64,000 bases of DNA from Gemmatimonadota bacterium (lineage in GTDB: Bacteria > Gemmatimonadota > Gemmatimonadetes > Gemmatimonadales > Gemmatimonadaceae). A model generated the notes under the pieces. The model searched no databases, had not been told where the DNA came from, and saw only the letters and a program-made list of their open reading frames with translations. The DNA is taken from contig JAJTHG010000019.1 in the NCBI GenBank assembly GCA_021298835.1, positions 62,001 through 126,000 on the forward strand. Direction: 5' to 3'. The position numbers and the translations under genes were made by a program. This document shows positions 26,402 through 35,182 of the stretch, piece after piece; the first letter of the stretch is position 1, and each line of letters opens with the position of its first letter.

Positions 26402-26419
26402 TGTCTGCAGACAAACCTA
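26402..26419 (-). promoter_or_regulatory. Candidate -10 (TAGGTT) with adjoining 12-bp palindrome, signalling operon
   Basis: TAGGTT (26419 to 26414, minus strand) is followed immediately by the perfect palindrome TGTCTGCAGACA (26402-26413). The palindrome would cover the transcription start and may be an operator, possibly for autoregulation by one of the operon's regulators. It lies 9 bp before the GTG of the kinase gene. Confidence 0.4.
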
Positions 26420-26668
26420 TGCGCAGGACCGGAACGCGTCCACGAGGAATCGTGTCGGGGATAGTCGCCGGGGAGGTGGCCGGCGGCGAACGCCGCCGCC
26501 GTGGCCACCGCCGTGGCCGCCGCCGTTCCGACGCGGTCGGTGTCGAACCGGCAGCTTCGCCTGCCGAGCGGGCCAGTCTCCGCTGGTACGCGGCCTGCCC
26601 TTCGGATGCCGCGACCGGGCCGCACGACCCGGCACGACGAACCAACCCGACTCCGAGAGGAAGCTGAG

Positions 26669-27097
26669 ATGACCTACCGCTTCGCCGTTCCGTCGCGCCG
26701 CCTTGGCGCGGAGTTCGACCCGCTGTTCGATGCCGTCTTCCCCGCCCGGCCGGCCCGCGACGCCCGACCGACATCGTGGGTGCCCGCGGCGCACGCAGTG
26801 GAGGCGGCCGACCGCTATGTGGTGTCGCTCGACCTGCCCGGGGTCCCGGCGGAGAAGGTCCGCGTGGTGGCCGAGCAGGGTCGGCTGCGCGTGTCCGGCG
26901 AGCGCCCCGCCCCGACGCTCGAGGGGACGCCGCAGCTGGTCGAGCGGCACCATGGCACCTTCGAGCGCACGTTCCGCCTCCCCGCATCGGTGGAGGTCGG
27001 GAAGATCGAGGCGGCCGCGGCGGACGGAGTGCTGACGATCACCCTGCCCAAGCGGGACCCGGCGATCGCACGAACGATCGAGATCAAGGGGGCCTGA
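26669..27097 (+). CDS. Small heat shock protein, Hsp20/alpha-crystallin family
   Basis: 142-residue ATP-independent chaperone. The alpha-crystallin domain runs from about 38 to 135: HAVEAADRYVVSLDLPGVPAEKVRV, RLRVSGERP, FERTFRLPASVEVGKIEAAAADGVLTITLPK, ending ARTIEIKGA. The A-x-x-x-G-V-L-T-I-x-L-P-K motif is the family hallmark. GAGAGG lies eight bases before the ATG. It is divergent from the sensor kinase operon across 275 bp that contain no clear heat-shock operator (no CIRCE-like inverted repeat seen). Confidence 0.93.
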   Translation: MTYRFAVPSRRLGAEFDPLFDAVFPARPARDARPTSWVPAAHAVEAADRYVVSLDLPGVPAEKVRVVAEQGRLRVSGERPAPTLEGTPQLVERHHGTFERTFRLPASVEVGKIEAAAADGVLTITLPKRDPAIARTIEIKGA

Positions 27098-27106
27098 CCG
27101 GCCCCC
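27088..27106. terminator. Possible short bidirectional hairpin between hsp20 and peroxiredoxin genes
   Basis: GGGGGCC and GGCCCCC form a 7-bp stem over the TGACC containing the hsp20 stop codon. The two genes are convergent and only 15 bp apart. There is no T-tract. Confidence 0.3.
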
Positions 27107-27112
27107 GCGAGC

Positions 27113-27607
27113 TCAGCCGAGCTTCGCCACCTCGGCGAGGATCTCGGCGTTCTCGCGCATCTTGCCCGGCGAGTCCTCGACGTGCGCCCAGCGCACGATC
27201 CCCTGGCGATCGATGAGGAAGTAGGCGCGGTTCGCGAAGAAGGCGTCGGCGAAGAGCACATCGAAGGCCGCCGACGCCTGGCGCTTGAAGTCGCTGAGGA
27301 GTTCGACCTTGAGGCCGGACTGCTTCTTGAAGGCCTTCAGCGAGGGGATCGCGTCGGTGCTGACGGGAAGGACGACGACGTCCTTGCCCTCGAAGGCCGA
27401 GTAGTCGTCGCCGAAGGCGCAGAGTTCGGCAGTGCAGACGCTCGTGAACGCCATCGGAAAGAAAGCGACGAGGACGTTCGACGTGCCGCGGAACGACGAC
27501 AGGGTGACGTCCTGGTCGGCGGTGTTCTTGAGCGTGAAGTCCGGCGCGGCGTCCCCGGCCCTGGGGCGGGTGCCGATCGTGATCGTGGGAAGAATCGCGG
27601 TCGTCAT
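27113..27607 (-). CDS. Peroxiredoxin (AhpC/TSA family, Bcp/PrxQ-like)
   Basis: 164-residue thiol peroxidase reducing H2O2 and organic hydroperoxides. Catalytic motif FPMAFTSVCTAELCAF: the P-x3-T-x2-C triad gives the peroxidatic cysteine, and a second Cys five residues later is placed as in Bcp/PrxQ enzymes that resolve within the alpha-2 helix. AhpE-type one-Cys proteins are the alternative. FSTDAIPSLKAF-like and FLIDRQGIVRWAHVED stretches complete the thioredoxin fold. It is probably a single gene, with the tRNA-Ala upstream on the same strand. Confidence 0.92.
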   Translation of the reverse strand: MTTAILPTITIGTRPRAGDAAPDFTLKNTADQDVTLSSFRGTSNVLVAFFPMAFTSVCTAELCAFGDDYSAFEGKDVVVLPVSTDAIPSLKAFKKQSGLKVELLSDFKRQASAAFDVLFADAFFANRAYFLIDRQGIVRWAHVEDSPGKMRENAEILAEVAKLG

Positions 27608-27676
27608 GGCGCGTGGTCGGGTGAAGCGGTGGAGGACGACGCCGGCAGCCGCCGAACAGCTGGCGGCCGGCGCGAA

Positions 27677-27749
27677 TGGAGCCGAGGGGGCTCGAACCCC
27701 TGACCCCCTGCTTGCAAAGCAGGTGCTCTCCCAACTGAGCTACGGCCCC
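27677..27749 (-). tRNA. tRNA-Ala (anticodon UGC)
   Basis: 73-nt cloverleaf on the minus strand. Acceptor GGGGCCG pairs with CGGCTCC (one G-U pair), the D arm begins AGCTCAGTTGGGAGAGC, the anticodon loop CTTTGCAAG carries TGC, the T arm is GGGGTTCGAGCCCC, and the discriminator is A. The 3' CCA is not encoded. TAGATT lies nine bases upstream of the mature 5' end. Confidence 0.97.
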
Positions 27750-27758
27750 GTGTGGGGC

Positions 27759-27764
27759 AATCTA
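27759..27764 (-). promoter_or_regulatory. Candidate -10 element of tRNA-Ala
   Basis: TAGATT on the minus strand, nine bases before the first base of the mature tRNA. This is the same hexamer as before erpA, namZ and trmJ, and supports the -10 reading because no translation signal is involved here. Confidence 0.45.
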
Positions 27765-27870
27765 GCGGGTCGCGGCGCGAATGGGCGGCCCGGGTCCCGT
27801 CACCGCCCGGGGCGTCCCCGCCGGCGGCCTGTCCGCCACGTCGGGATCGCGCGTGTGGCGGATGCCGAAA

Positions 27871-27900
27871 GGGGCGCCCCGGCCGAAGCCGGGACGCCCC
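27871..27900 (-). terminator. Intrinsic terminator of the alternative complex III operon
   Basis: Minus strand: GGGGCGTCCCGGC, TTCG loop, GCCGGGGCGCCCC (13-bp stem with one mismatch and a stable C(UUCG)G loop), followed by TTTCGG. It lies 24 bp after the actF stop. Confidence 0.75.
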
Positions 27901-27924
27901 CTCGAGGTACGTGGTGCCGACCGG

Positions 27925-29265
27925 TCACTCGTGCGCCGGCAACGGCTCCATGGTCTTCGGGTTCACCGGGACCTGCACCTCGTCGCGGAACTTCGAGGTC
28001 ATCATGAAGACGCGCATCTTGGGGAAGGCGTCCATGAACTGCATGTAGGCCCAGGCGTGGAGCCCGAGGAAGCCGAGCCCGATGCCGATCTCCCAGATGC
28101 CGAACGGCAGGTGGTCGATCTCGCCGTAGATCGAGGGGTAGATCTCGATGTAGCGCTGCAGCCAGATGCCGACCAGCGAGAAGCTCGCGAAGAGCGCCAT
28201 CGTGGGCGTGAAGAGCTTGGGGGCCTTGCCGAGCAGGCCGAAGAACGGCGCGGCGAAGGCGAGGGCGGCGATGGAGAACGTCATGTTCTTCCAGACGCCC
28301 GAGAGGCGCAGGTTGAAGAAGTGCGTCTCCTCGTACCAGTTGCCGTACCAGATCACCAGGAACTGCGAGAACGTGATGTAGCCCCAAAAGGCCGTGAAGG
28401 CGAAGCAGAGCTTGCCGATGTCGTGCAGGACGTTGTCGCCGACGACGTCGGTGGAGGCCCCGAGGTGCTGCTTCCACCACCGGACGAGCAGGGCGAAGAG
28501 CATCATGTTGTTGAGCCAGCCGCCGAAGAACACCTGCCAGCCGTACATGGTGGACTGGAAGTGGACGTCGGCCGACATCGAGAGGTCCCACGCGAGGACG
28601 GGCATGCAGATGCCGAAGCACAGGATGACCGCGACGGCGATCTTGCCCTGCACCGAATGCTGGTCGTGGAGCTCGCGCCGCTCGTCGCCGGACCACGCCG
28701 CGCGCATCTTCGCGCGAAGGCCGGCGGCCCACGACGCGCCGTCCTCGGGAAGGACAGCGACGTCCAGCTTGACCGAGTTGTACACGAACCAGACGCCGAA
28801 CAGGGTGATGAGCCCGAACGCGACGATGTCGCGGGGGATCAGGAAGCCCTTGGCGAGGTAGAGCGCCTTCTCGGGGACGCTCGGCGGCGTCGTGGCCCAC
28901 GGGAAGACGTGGTCGAGGCCGAAGAGCAGCATCACCAGCAGCAGCACGAACGAGAACGGCAGGAAGGCGACGTGGCCTTCCATGAACCGGATCGTCGAGC
29001 GCGACCAGCGGGCGGTGACGATGCGCTGCACCGCAGAGAAGGTGACCCCCGCCGCGGCGAGGATCGAGAAGTACATCCAGTTCATCTGGTACGCCTGCCA
29101 CGCGCGGTTCTCGCCCGTGGCGGCGCCGAAGACGAACAGCCCGAAGCCGAGCGCCGCCATCGCGAGGGCGACCGTCTTGTAGGTGCCCGGGATGGGCTTG
29201 TTGACGACGAGCTGCGTCAGCTCCTCGCGCGTCGGCACATGGCCGTGACCGTGTCCGCCACCCAT
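27925..29265 (-). CDS. actF: Alternative complex III subunit ActF (quinol:cytochrome c oxidoreductase, NrfD-like membrane subunit)
   Basis: 446-residue membrane subunit of the quinol:cytochrome c/HiPIP oxidoreductase that replaces cytochrome bc1. About ten hydrophobic helices. The N-terminus is His/Gly-rich (MGGGHGHGHVPT). It resembles ActC but is more diverged. The start ATG comes one base after the ActE stop (TGACATG). It is the sixth and last gene of the operon, and the hairpin at 27871-27900 ends it. Unlike many loci of this type, no cytochrome oxidase or SCO1 genes follow. Confidence 0.92.
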   Translation of the reverse strand: MGGGHGHGHVPTREELTQLVVNKPIPGTYKTVALAMAALGFGLFVFGAATGENRAWQAYQMNWMYFSILAAAGVTFSAVQRIVTARWSRSTIRFMEGHVAFLPFSFVLLLVMLLFGLDHVFPWATTPPSVPEKALYLAKGFLIPRDIVAFGLITLFGVWFVYNSVKLDVAVLPEDGASWAAGLRAKMRAAWSGDERRELHDQHSVQGKIAVAVILCFGICMPVLAWDLSMSADVHFQSTMYGWQVFFGGWLNNMMLFALLVRWWKQHLGASTDVVGDNVLHDIGKLCFAFTAFWGYITFSQFLVIWYGNWYEETHFFNLRLSGVWKNMTFSIAALAFAAPFFGLLGKAPKLFTPTMALFASFSLVGIWLQRYIEIYPSIYGEIDHLPFGIWEIGIGLGFLGLHAWAYMQFMDAFPKMRVFMMTSKFRDEVQVPVNPKTMEPLPAHE

Positions 29266-29266
29266 G

Positions 29267-30064
29267 TCAGTTCTTCTCCTTGGCCTGGCCGGCCGGGGCT
29301 GCGGCATCGCCCGCCGCCCCGCCGCGCACGTCCATCCCCGTGACGAGCTTCGGCATCCGGAACGGCGCGGGGCGCGTCGGGGCCATCTCGGTCGCGCCGG
29401 GGAGCGCATCGCCGGTCTGGCCAGGGTAGCCCACCGGCCCCTGCGCCACGGCGTACTTGCCCTGCAGGCCGCGCACGTAGTTCACGACGTGCCAGCGGTC
29501 CTCTTCCTCGATCCGGTTGTAGCTCGGCATCAGGCCACGCCCGTTGCGGATCATCCCGTAGAGGTAGCCATCCGAGCGGTTCTTGGTCATGTCGGTCGCG
29601 ATCGGGAAGGCGAGACCGTACTGGGCGACGATCGTCTGCGCCCCCATGCCGTTGTCACCGTGGCAGACCGCGCAGTTGATCTGGTAGTACTTGCGGCCGA
29701 GCTCGAGCGACTGTGGGGTCGGGGCGACGGGGTTCTTGACCGCGTTGCCGATCGAGTCGATCACGTTGGGCAGCGCGGCGTAGGAGACCTGCCACGGGGC
29801 GAGGTAGGTGCCGGTGACCGGCACCGACTCCGACGGGTTGCCGCGGAAGGTCAGGTTGACGCTGTCCTCGTCGGCCGACACCGGGAAGACGAGCCCCTGC
29901 CCGTCGCGCCAGTAGAGCTTGGCGCTCGTGTCGGCGGAGATGGTCATGTTCTCCCACGGCTCCAGGCGGGGCTGGTGCCGGAAGGTCGTGAACCAGTCGC
30001 AGGCGGTGAGGGTCGTGGACAGGGCCACGAGCGCGGCCGCGCGGAGGAAGCGATCAGCGGGCAC
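29267..30064 (-). CDS. actE: Alternative complex III subunit ActE (monoheme cytochrome c lipoprotein)
   Basis: 265-residue lipoprotein cytochrome. GTG start inside the end of actD (11-bp overlap); a longer reading from further upstream only shadows actD. Signal with lipobox LTAC (Cys22) and one heme c site CAVCH at 131-135 in the segment YYQINCAVCHGDNGMGA. A Met for the sixth ligand is available in GRGLMPSYNRI. It transfers electrons from the complex towards the terminal oxidase in the periplasm. The C-terminal Ala/Pro/Gly-rich tail is probably disordered. Confidence 0.92.
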   Translation of the reverse strand: MPADRFLRAAALVALSTTLTACDWFTTFRHQPRLEPWENMTISADTSAKLYWRDGQGLVFPVSADEDSVNLTFRGNPSESVPVTGTYLAPWQVSYAALPNVIDSIGNAVKNPVAPTPQSLELGRKYYQINCAVCHGDNGMGAQTIVAQYGLAFPIATDMTKNRSDGYLYGMIRNGRGLMPSYNRIEEEDRWHVVNYVRGLQGKYAVAQGPVGYPGQTGDALPGATEMAPTRPAPFRMPKLVTGMDVRGGAAGDAAAPAGQAKEKN

Positions 30065-30557
30065 GCTGCACCTCCGACGCCCCGGCCTTCTTGAGCAGAT
30101 CCATGGCGGCGCTCTCCTGGTCGGGGGCGCAGTCAACGTGAATGCCGTAATCGCCGTGCGAGAACGGCGCCCGGTAGGCGGGGTCCACGACGATGCGCGG
30201 GATCCCGTTGAGGATGAACATGCCGAAAACGGTCGAGAGGGCCCCGACCATGACCATCATCTCGAAGCCGATGATCGTGTAGGGAATCCAGCTCGCGATC
30301 GCCTTGCCGCCGACGACCAGGGGCCAGTACTCCGACGTCCAGATGGAGACCCAGTAGCCGAAGCTGGCGCCGAGGAGGCCGCCGATCAGGGTGAACCGCC
30401 GCACCTTCGAGGTGCCGCCGCCGATGGCGTCCTCGAGTTCGTGGTGGATGGTGGGCGAGTAGACGGTGAACTTGCCGACCGAGGCCTTCTTGAGGGCCCC
30501 GACCGCCTCGACGACCGCATCGAGTTCGCGGAAGTTGGCCACGACGCCGTATGCCAT
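30054..30557 (-). CDS. actD: Alternative complex III subunit ActD (DUF3341)
   Basis: 167-residue membrane protein of the DUF3341 family. A soluble N-terminal part (VVANFRELDAVVEAVGAL) precedes two helices (FTLIGGLLGASFGYWVSIW and PYTIIGFEMMVMVGALSTVFGMFIL). A C-terminal soluble part contains SHGDYGIHVDC. It overlaps actC as TGATG. In known structures ActD caps the cytoplasmic side of the membrane core. Length matches the family. Confidence 0.93.
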   Translation of the reverse strand: MAYGVVANFRELDAVVEAVGALKKASVGKFTVYSPTIHHELEDAIGGGTSKVRRFTLIGGLLGASFGYWVSIWTSEYWPLVVGGKAIASWIPYTIIGFEMMVMVGALSTVFGMFILNGIPRIVVDPAYRAPFSHGDYGIHVDCAPDQESAAMDLLKKAGASEVQRAR

Positions 30558-31966
30558 CAGTGCGCCCCCCCGTGCCCGTGCACCGCCGCGTGCTTGCGGC
30601 GCGCCGGGACGATCTCCTTGATCTCCATGATCGCCATGACCGGCAGCTGCCGGACGAAGAGCAGGAACCACATGAAGAACCAGCCGAACGATCCGATGAT
30701 GAACGCCACGTCCACCCAGCTCGGCAGGTAGTTCGTCCACTGCCACGGCTCGAACTCGTGCGAGAGCGACGGCACGACGATCACGAACCGCTCGTACCAC
30801 ATGCCGATGTTGATGAAGATGGACAGGATGAAGAGCCAGGTCGGGTTGCGCCGCAGCTTCTGCGACCAGAGCGACATCGGCAGGGCCATGTTGCAGATCA
30901 GCATGATCCAGGCGCTCCACCACCACTGGCCGAAGACGCGGTTCCAGAAGTAGCTCTGCTCGACCTCGACGCCCGAATACCAGGCGATGAAGAACTCGAT
31001 CAGGTAGGCCGAGCCGACCACCAGCGACGTGAACAGCACGACCTTCGCGGTCGCATCGAGGTGGTTGAGCGTGATGTAGTGCTCGAGCCGCCACCACTTG
31101 CGCATGGGGATCGCGATCGTCCACACCATCGCGAAGCCCGAGAAGATCGCGCCCGCCACGAAGTACGGCGGGAAGATCGTCGCGTGCCAGCCCGGCGTCA
31201 GCGCCATCGCGAAGTCGAACGACACGACGGAGTGCACCGACAGCACCAGCGGGGTCGAGAAGGCGGCGAGGAACAGGTACGCCTTCGTGAAGTTCCGCCA
31301 CTCGACGTCGGTGTTGCGCCAGCCGAGCGAGAGGATGCTCAGGATCAGGCGGCGGGTCGGGTTCTGCTCCCGGTCGCGCAGCACCGCGATGTCCGGAATC
31401 AGGCCGATGTAGAGGAACGTGGTCGAGATCGTCAGGTAGGTCGAGATCGCGAACACGTCCCACACCAGCGGCGACTTGAAGTTCGACCAGAGCAGCCGCC
31501 AGTTCGGGTACGGGATCAGCCAGAAGAACTTCCATGGCCGCCCGATGTGGATGATCGGGAAGAGCCCCGCGGTCATGACCGCGAAGACCGTCATCGCCTC
31601 CGAGACGCGGTAGATCGTCGTGCGGAAGCCGGCGCGGAAGAGATAGAGGATCGCGGAGATCAGCGTCCCCGCGTGGCCGATGCCGACCCAGAACACGAAC
31701 GTGATGATGTACACGCCCCACATGACCGGCGGCACGTAGCCCGCGTGGCCGAGGCCGTCGTAGATCTGGTAGGTCCACGCCCCCGCGCCGACGAGCATCG
31801 CGGCGACCGAGAGGGCCAGGCCGAGGAACCACCCCTTGCTCGGCCCGAGCGTGGCGGCGATCTCGTTGTCAACCTGCTCGAAGTCCCGGACGGCCGGGAG
31901 CTGGATATCCGCCGATGCGATGTTCGGGCGCATCGGGCCCTTCACGGGCTGCGCGAGCGTCGCCAT
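30557..31966 (-). CDS. actC: Alternative complex III subunit ActC (NrfD/PsrC-like quinol-binding membrane subunit)
   Basis: 469 residues with about ten transmembrane helices. This is the NrfD-family subunit that carries the quinol-oxidising site. Recognisable segments are VFWVGIGHAGTLISAILYLFRAGFRTTIYR and GLFPIIHIGRPWKFFWLIPYPN, and the His, Arg and Asp-rich region is conserved. TGATG overlaps occur at both ends. It docks the Fe-S subunit ActB on the periplasmic face. Confidence 0.95.
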   Translation of the reverse strand: MATLAQPVKGPMRPNIASADIQLPAVRDFEQVDNEIAATLGPSKGWFLGLALSVAAMLVGAGAWTYQIYDGLGHAGYVPPVMWGVYIITFVFWVGIGHAGTLISAILYLFRAGFRTTIYRVSEAMTVFAVMTAGLFPIIHIGRPWKFFWLIPYPNWRLLWSNFKSPLVWDVFAISTYLTISTTFLYIGLIPDIAVLRDREQNPTRRLILSILSLGWRNTDVEWRNFTKAYLFLAAFSTPLVLSVHSVVSFDFAMALTPGWHATIFPPYFVAGAIFSGFAMVWTIAIPMRKWWRLEHYITLNHLDATAKVVLFTSLVVGSAYLIEFFIAWYSGVEVEQSYFWNRVFGQWWWSAWIMLICNMALPMSLWSQKLRRNPTWLFILSIFINIGMWYERFVIVVPSLSHEFEPWQWTNYLPSWVDVAFIIGSFGWFFMWFLLFVRQLPVMAIMEIKEIVPARRKHAAVHGHGGAH

Positions 31967-34900
31967 CAGTGACCCTCCCCGGCGGCCAGCGCGGCCGTGG
32001 ACTGCCCGTCACCCGGATGGTTGACCTTCTTGAGGTAGACCACGGCCGTGTAGGTGTTGAGTTCTTCGAAGACGTGGTACGCGCGCTCGTCCTCGACCAG
32101 CTTCGAAACGGTCCAGCCCGCGTCCGCCGCGTCGCCGAAGACGATCGCCTTCGACGGGCAGGCCTGCGCGCACGCCGTGGTGAAGGAGTCGCCCGCGAGC
32201 GGCGTCCCCTCGACCTGCGAGCGGTTCTCCGCCTCGCGGATGCGCTGCACGCAGAAGGTGCACTTCTCCATCACGCCCTTGCCGCGGACGGTGACGTCCG
32301 GGTTGAGCTGCCAGTTGAGCGGCTCGGGGAAGGCGTACTGGCGGCGGTCGGGTTCGCCGAAGCCGAACCAGTTGAAGTACCGGACCTTGTACGGGCAGTT
32401 GTTCGAGCAGTACCGCGTGCCGACGCAGCGGTTGTACACCTGCACGTTCAGGCCGTCCGGCGAGTGGTAGGTCGCGTACACCGGGCAGACCGGCTCGCAC
32501 GGCGCGTTGCCGCAGTGCTGGCACATCATCGGCACGAAACGCGTGTCGAAGTCGCTCGAGCCATCCTCGCCGCCCTCGAAGTACCGCTCGAGGCGGAGCC
32601 ACGCCATCTCGCGGCCCTTGAGGATGTTGGCACCGGGACGCGAGTCCACCGCGCCGCCGAGCAGCGTGCGGCCCTGCCACGGGGCACCGACGGTGGGGAT
32701 GTTGTTCTCGCTGTAGCAGGCGGTGACGCAGGCCGAGCAGCCGGTGCACTTCGCCAGGTCGATGGTCATCGCCCAGCGGCGCTTGGCCATCGGTACCAGG
32801 TCGGTCGGGTCCTCGGGGTTGAGGACGTTGTCCGGGTCGTACAGCGCCTGGTCCTTGCCCCGCACACCGACCGGCGCGAGCTCGCCCTGCGCGTCGGCCG
32901 CCACCGGCGACTTGAGGCCGCGCTCGAAGCGCGGGTCCGGGTTGCCGGCGATGCCGTGCTTGCCGCCGAACGGCCCGACGATCGGCGCGACCGCCGCGCC
33001 GTGGCCGCCCTCGGCCTCGTGCTCGCCGCCATGATGCTCGGCGGGATGCGCCTCGGCGTACTTGTTCGGGTCCTCGTCGCGCCAGACGCGCTTCTTGAGC
33101 GTGTCGAGCTCGCCGACGAGCACCGCCTGGCCGATGCCGCGGCCGTGCTGGCGGGCCGAGCCCTCGGTGGTCACCAGCTCTTCCTGCCGGCCGACCTTCG
33201 AGACGGAGCCCTTCCCCGCCGTGAAGACGAGGCCGCCCGACCGGGCCTCCTCGGCGACCGGCAGCAGCGCCATGGCGTTGACGCCGACGTTCTGGGCGTA
33301 GCGGCCATAACCGGTGTGCCCGCGACCGGTCGCGATCGCGACGACGTCCTCGCGCACGCCGAGATACGGCCAGACCGGCGCCTGGATGCTGCCGGCTGCG
33401 GTCTTCACCTCGACGACGTCATGCTCGCGCAGCCCGAGCCGCGCGGCCGTGGCAGGGTGCACCTCGACCCACGACTGCCACGCGATCTTCGAGACGGGGT
33501 CGGGAAGCTCCTGCAGCCACGGCTTGTTCGCGCCGCGGCCGTCGGCACCCATGAGCGCGTGCGGATAGACGATGACGGTGAACTCGCCCAGCGACGCTGC
33601 GAGGGCCGGGGCGGGCTTCACTGCCGCGCGCGCGGGCGCGGCCGACGTGAGGATGCTGCCGGTGGCAAGGCCGGTCGGCAGCGCCGCCACCATCGCCGAC
33701 GCTCCGCCGGGGAGGCGGTTCGTCAACCACGCCCGGTAGTTCTCGACCGGGTACCTGGACGCGTTCGTGACGTCGGCCTTGGCGACGGCGATGAGCACAT
33801 CGGCCGTGGCGCGGGTATCGAACACCGGCTCCATGGCCGGCTGCTGCAGCGCGATCTGGTTGCCCGGCGCGGCCGCGTCCCCCCACGCCTCGAGCGCGTG
33901 GTGGTCGGGGAGGACGAGGTCGGCCATCGCCGCCGTCTCGTCGGGTACGTTCGTGAAGGCAACCTTGAAGGCCACCTTGGCCAGCGCCTCGCCCGCCTTG
34001 AGCGGGGCCGGCAGGGCGTAGGCGAGGTTGACGTTGCGGATGAACGCCAGCGGCACCTGGCCGGCCGCCATCTTCTCGACCGCGGCGCGGAGGTCCGAGA
34101 AGGTTGCGAGCCGGTCGAAGGAGCCGGTTGCCTGCGCGGGCTTGATGGTCGTACCGACGGAACCGTTCGCCTTGTTGAGCTCGGCGACGGCGACGGCGAT
34201 GTCGGTCGCGTTCGGCGTGGTCGCGCCGGCGATCGCGAGCAGGCCCTTGCCGGCCTTCGCGACCTCCTGGCGAAGCCGCACGAGCTGGGCCGGCTTGACG
34301 CCGGCGGCCTTCGCGGCCGCGTCGAGGGACAGCTTGCCGGCGAGGTACTGCGCGACCTCGAGCTCGCTGCCCGGAGCCGCGGGCACCCACTCGTCGGCGT
34401 TGAGGCCGGTGAGCGAGCGGCGGGGCCCGACGTACACGTGCCGCGGCGCCCCCTGGAGCTTGCCGCGGGCGTCGGCCCACGCGAGCTGCTGCGGCACGAC
34501 CATGCCCCACGTGTCGAGGAAGTCGGCCGAGAAGGAGACGACGAGCGAGGCGGCGCCGAAGTCGAGCGCCGGCCAGGCCGCGCCGTAGGCGGCCTTGTTG
34601 CCGGCGATGACGGGGAGCTCGGCCTCGAGGTCAACGGCGAGGTGCGCCGGCATCCCGAAGTTGGCGAGCCACTGGTCGAGCACGGCGGGGAAGGAGCCGG
34701 ACTCGTGAGCATTGAAGAACAGCGCGTCCTTCGCGACGCCCTTCGACCGCGCCTCGCCGAGCTTCTGCGCGAGGAGCTGCAGCGCCTTGTCCCACGTGGT
34801 GGGGACGAGCGCGTCGCCCTCGCGCACCATCGGACCGCGGAAGCGGTCGGGGTTGTAGAGCCCCTGCACCCCCGACTGGCCGCGGGCGCAGACGGCGCCC

Positions 34901-35175
34901 TGGTTGACCGGGTGGTTCGGGTTGCCCTCGACCTTGATCACGCGGCCATCGCGCGTCTCGGCGATCAGACCGCAGGCGGCGGCGCACTCGCGGCAGGTCG
35001 TGGCGTAGTAGGTGGAGACCCCGGGGACGGTGTTGTCCGGGTTCTGCAGGTACGGGATCAGGCGCTGGATGCCGTCGCGATCGCAGCCCACCACCGTGGT
35101 GGCGGCGCTGGAGGCGCCCAGGACCTTGAGGAAGCGGCGGCGGTCGACGCCGCGCGTCGTCGTGTCGGTGCTCAT
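31966..35175 (-). CDS. actB: Alternative complex III subunit ActB (molybdopterin-oxidoreductase-like plus Fe-S domains, Tat-exported)
   Basis: 1069 residues. The Tat signal RRRFLKVLGASSA near residue 12 directs export of the folded protein. The N-terminal part is homologous to molybdopterin oxidoreductases (TTCRECAAACG, then VCARGQSG, about residues 60-95). From about 800, a ferredoxin-like domain holds cysteine clusters for three 4Fe-4S and one 3Fe-4S centre: CTGCSACVTACYSEN, CQHCGNAPCEPVCPV, CSNNCPYKVRYFNW, CTFCVQRI and CAQACPSKAI. In this family the first domain has lost the molybdenum cofactor; that is family knowledge, not seen here. The start ATG is 7 bp after the actA stop. Confidence 0.95.
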   Translation of the reverse strand: MSTDTTTRGVDRRRFLKVLGASSAATTVVGCDRDGIQRLIPYLQNPDNTVPGVSTYYATTCRECAAACGLIAETRDGRVIKVEGNPNHPVNQGAVCARGQSGVQGLYNPDRFRGPMVREGDALVPTTWDKALQLLAQKLGEARSKGVAKDALFFNAHESGSFPAVLDQWLANFGMPAHLAVDLEAELPVIAGNKAAYGAAWPALDFGAASLVVSFSADFLDTWGMVVPQQLAWADARGKLQGAPRHVYVGPRRSLTGLNADEWVPAAPGSELEVAQYLAGKLSLDAAAKAAGVKPAQLVRLRQEVAKAGKGLLAIAGATTPNATDIAVAVAELNKANGSVGTTIKPAQATGSFDRLATFSDLRAAVEKMAAGQVPLAFIRNVNLAYALPAPLKAGEALAKVAFKVAFTNVPDETAAMADLVLPDHHALEAWGDAAAPGNQIALQQPAMEPVFDTRATADVLIAVAKADVTNASRYPVENYRAWLTNRLPGGASAMVAALPTGLATGSILTSAAPARAAVKPAPALAASLGEFTVIVYPHALMGADGRGANKPWLQELPDPVSKIAWQSWVEVHPATAARLGLREHDVVEVKTAAGSIQAPVWPYLGVREDVVAIATGRGHTGYGRYAQNVGVNAMALLPVAEEARSGGLVFTAGKGSVSKVGRQEELVTTEGSARQHGRGIGQAVLVGELDTLKKRVWRDEDPNKYAEAHPAEHHGGEHEAEGGHGAAVAPIVGPFGGKHGIAGNPDPRFERGLKSPVAADAQGELAPVGVRGKDQALYDPDNVLNPEDPTDLVPMAKRRWAMTIDLAKCTGCSACVTACYSENNIPTVGAPWQGRTLLGGAVDSRPGANILKGREMAWLRLERYFEGGEDGSSDFDTRFVPMMCQHCGNAPCEPVCPVYATYHSPDGLNVQVYNRCVGTRYCSNNCPYKVRYFNWFGFGEPDRRQYAFPEPLNWQLNPDVTVRGKGVMEKCTFCVQRIREAENRSQVEGTPLAGDSFTTACAQACPSKAIVFGDAADAGWTVSKLVEDERAYHVFEELNTYTAVVYLKKVNHPGDGQSTAALAAGEGH

Positions 35176-35182
35176 GAGCGGC

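Noticed and set aside
26585-26598. GG-N10-GC element upstream of hsp20 that resembles a sigma-54 promoter
   Set aside because: In DNA of this GC content such a pair is expected roughly every 70 bp. The rest of the consensus is poor, and the adjacent NtrC-like regulator lacks GAFTGA.
27432-28007. Open frame whose translation contains GARTPDPLLAKQVLSQLSYGP
   Set aside because: This peptide is the translated complement of tRNA-Ala, a well-known annotation artefact.
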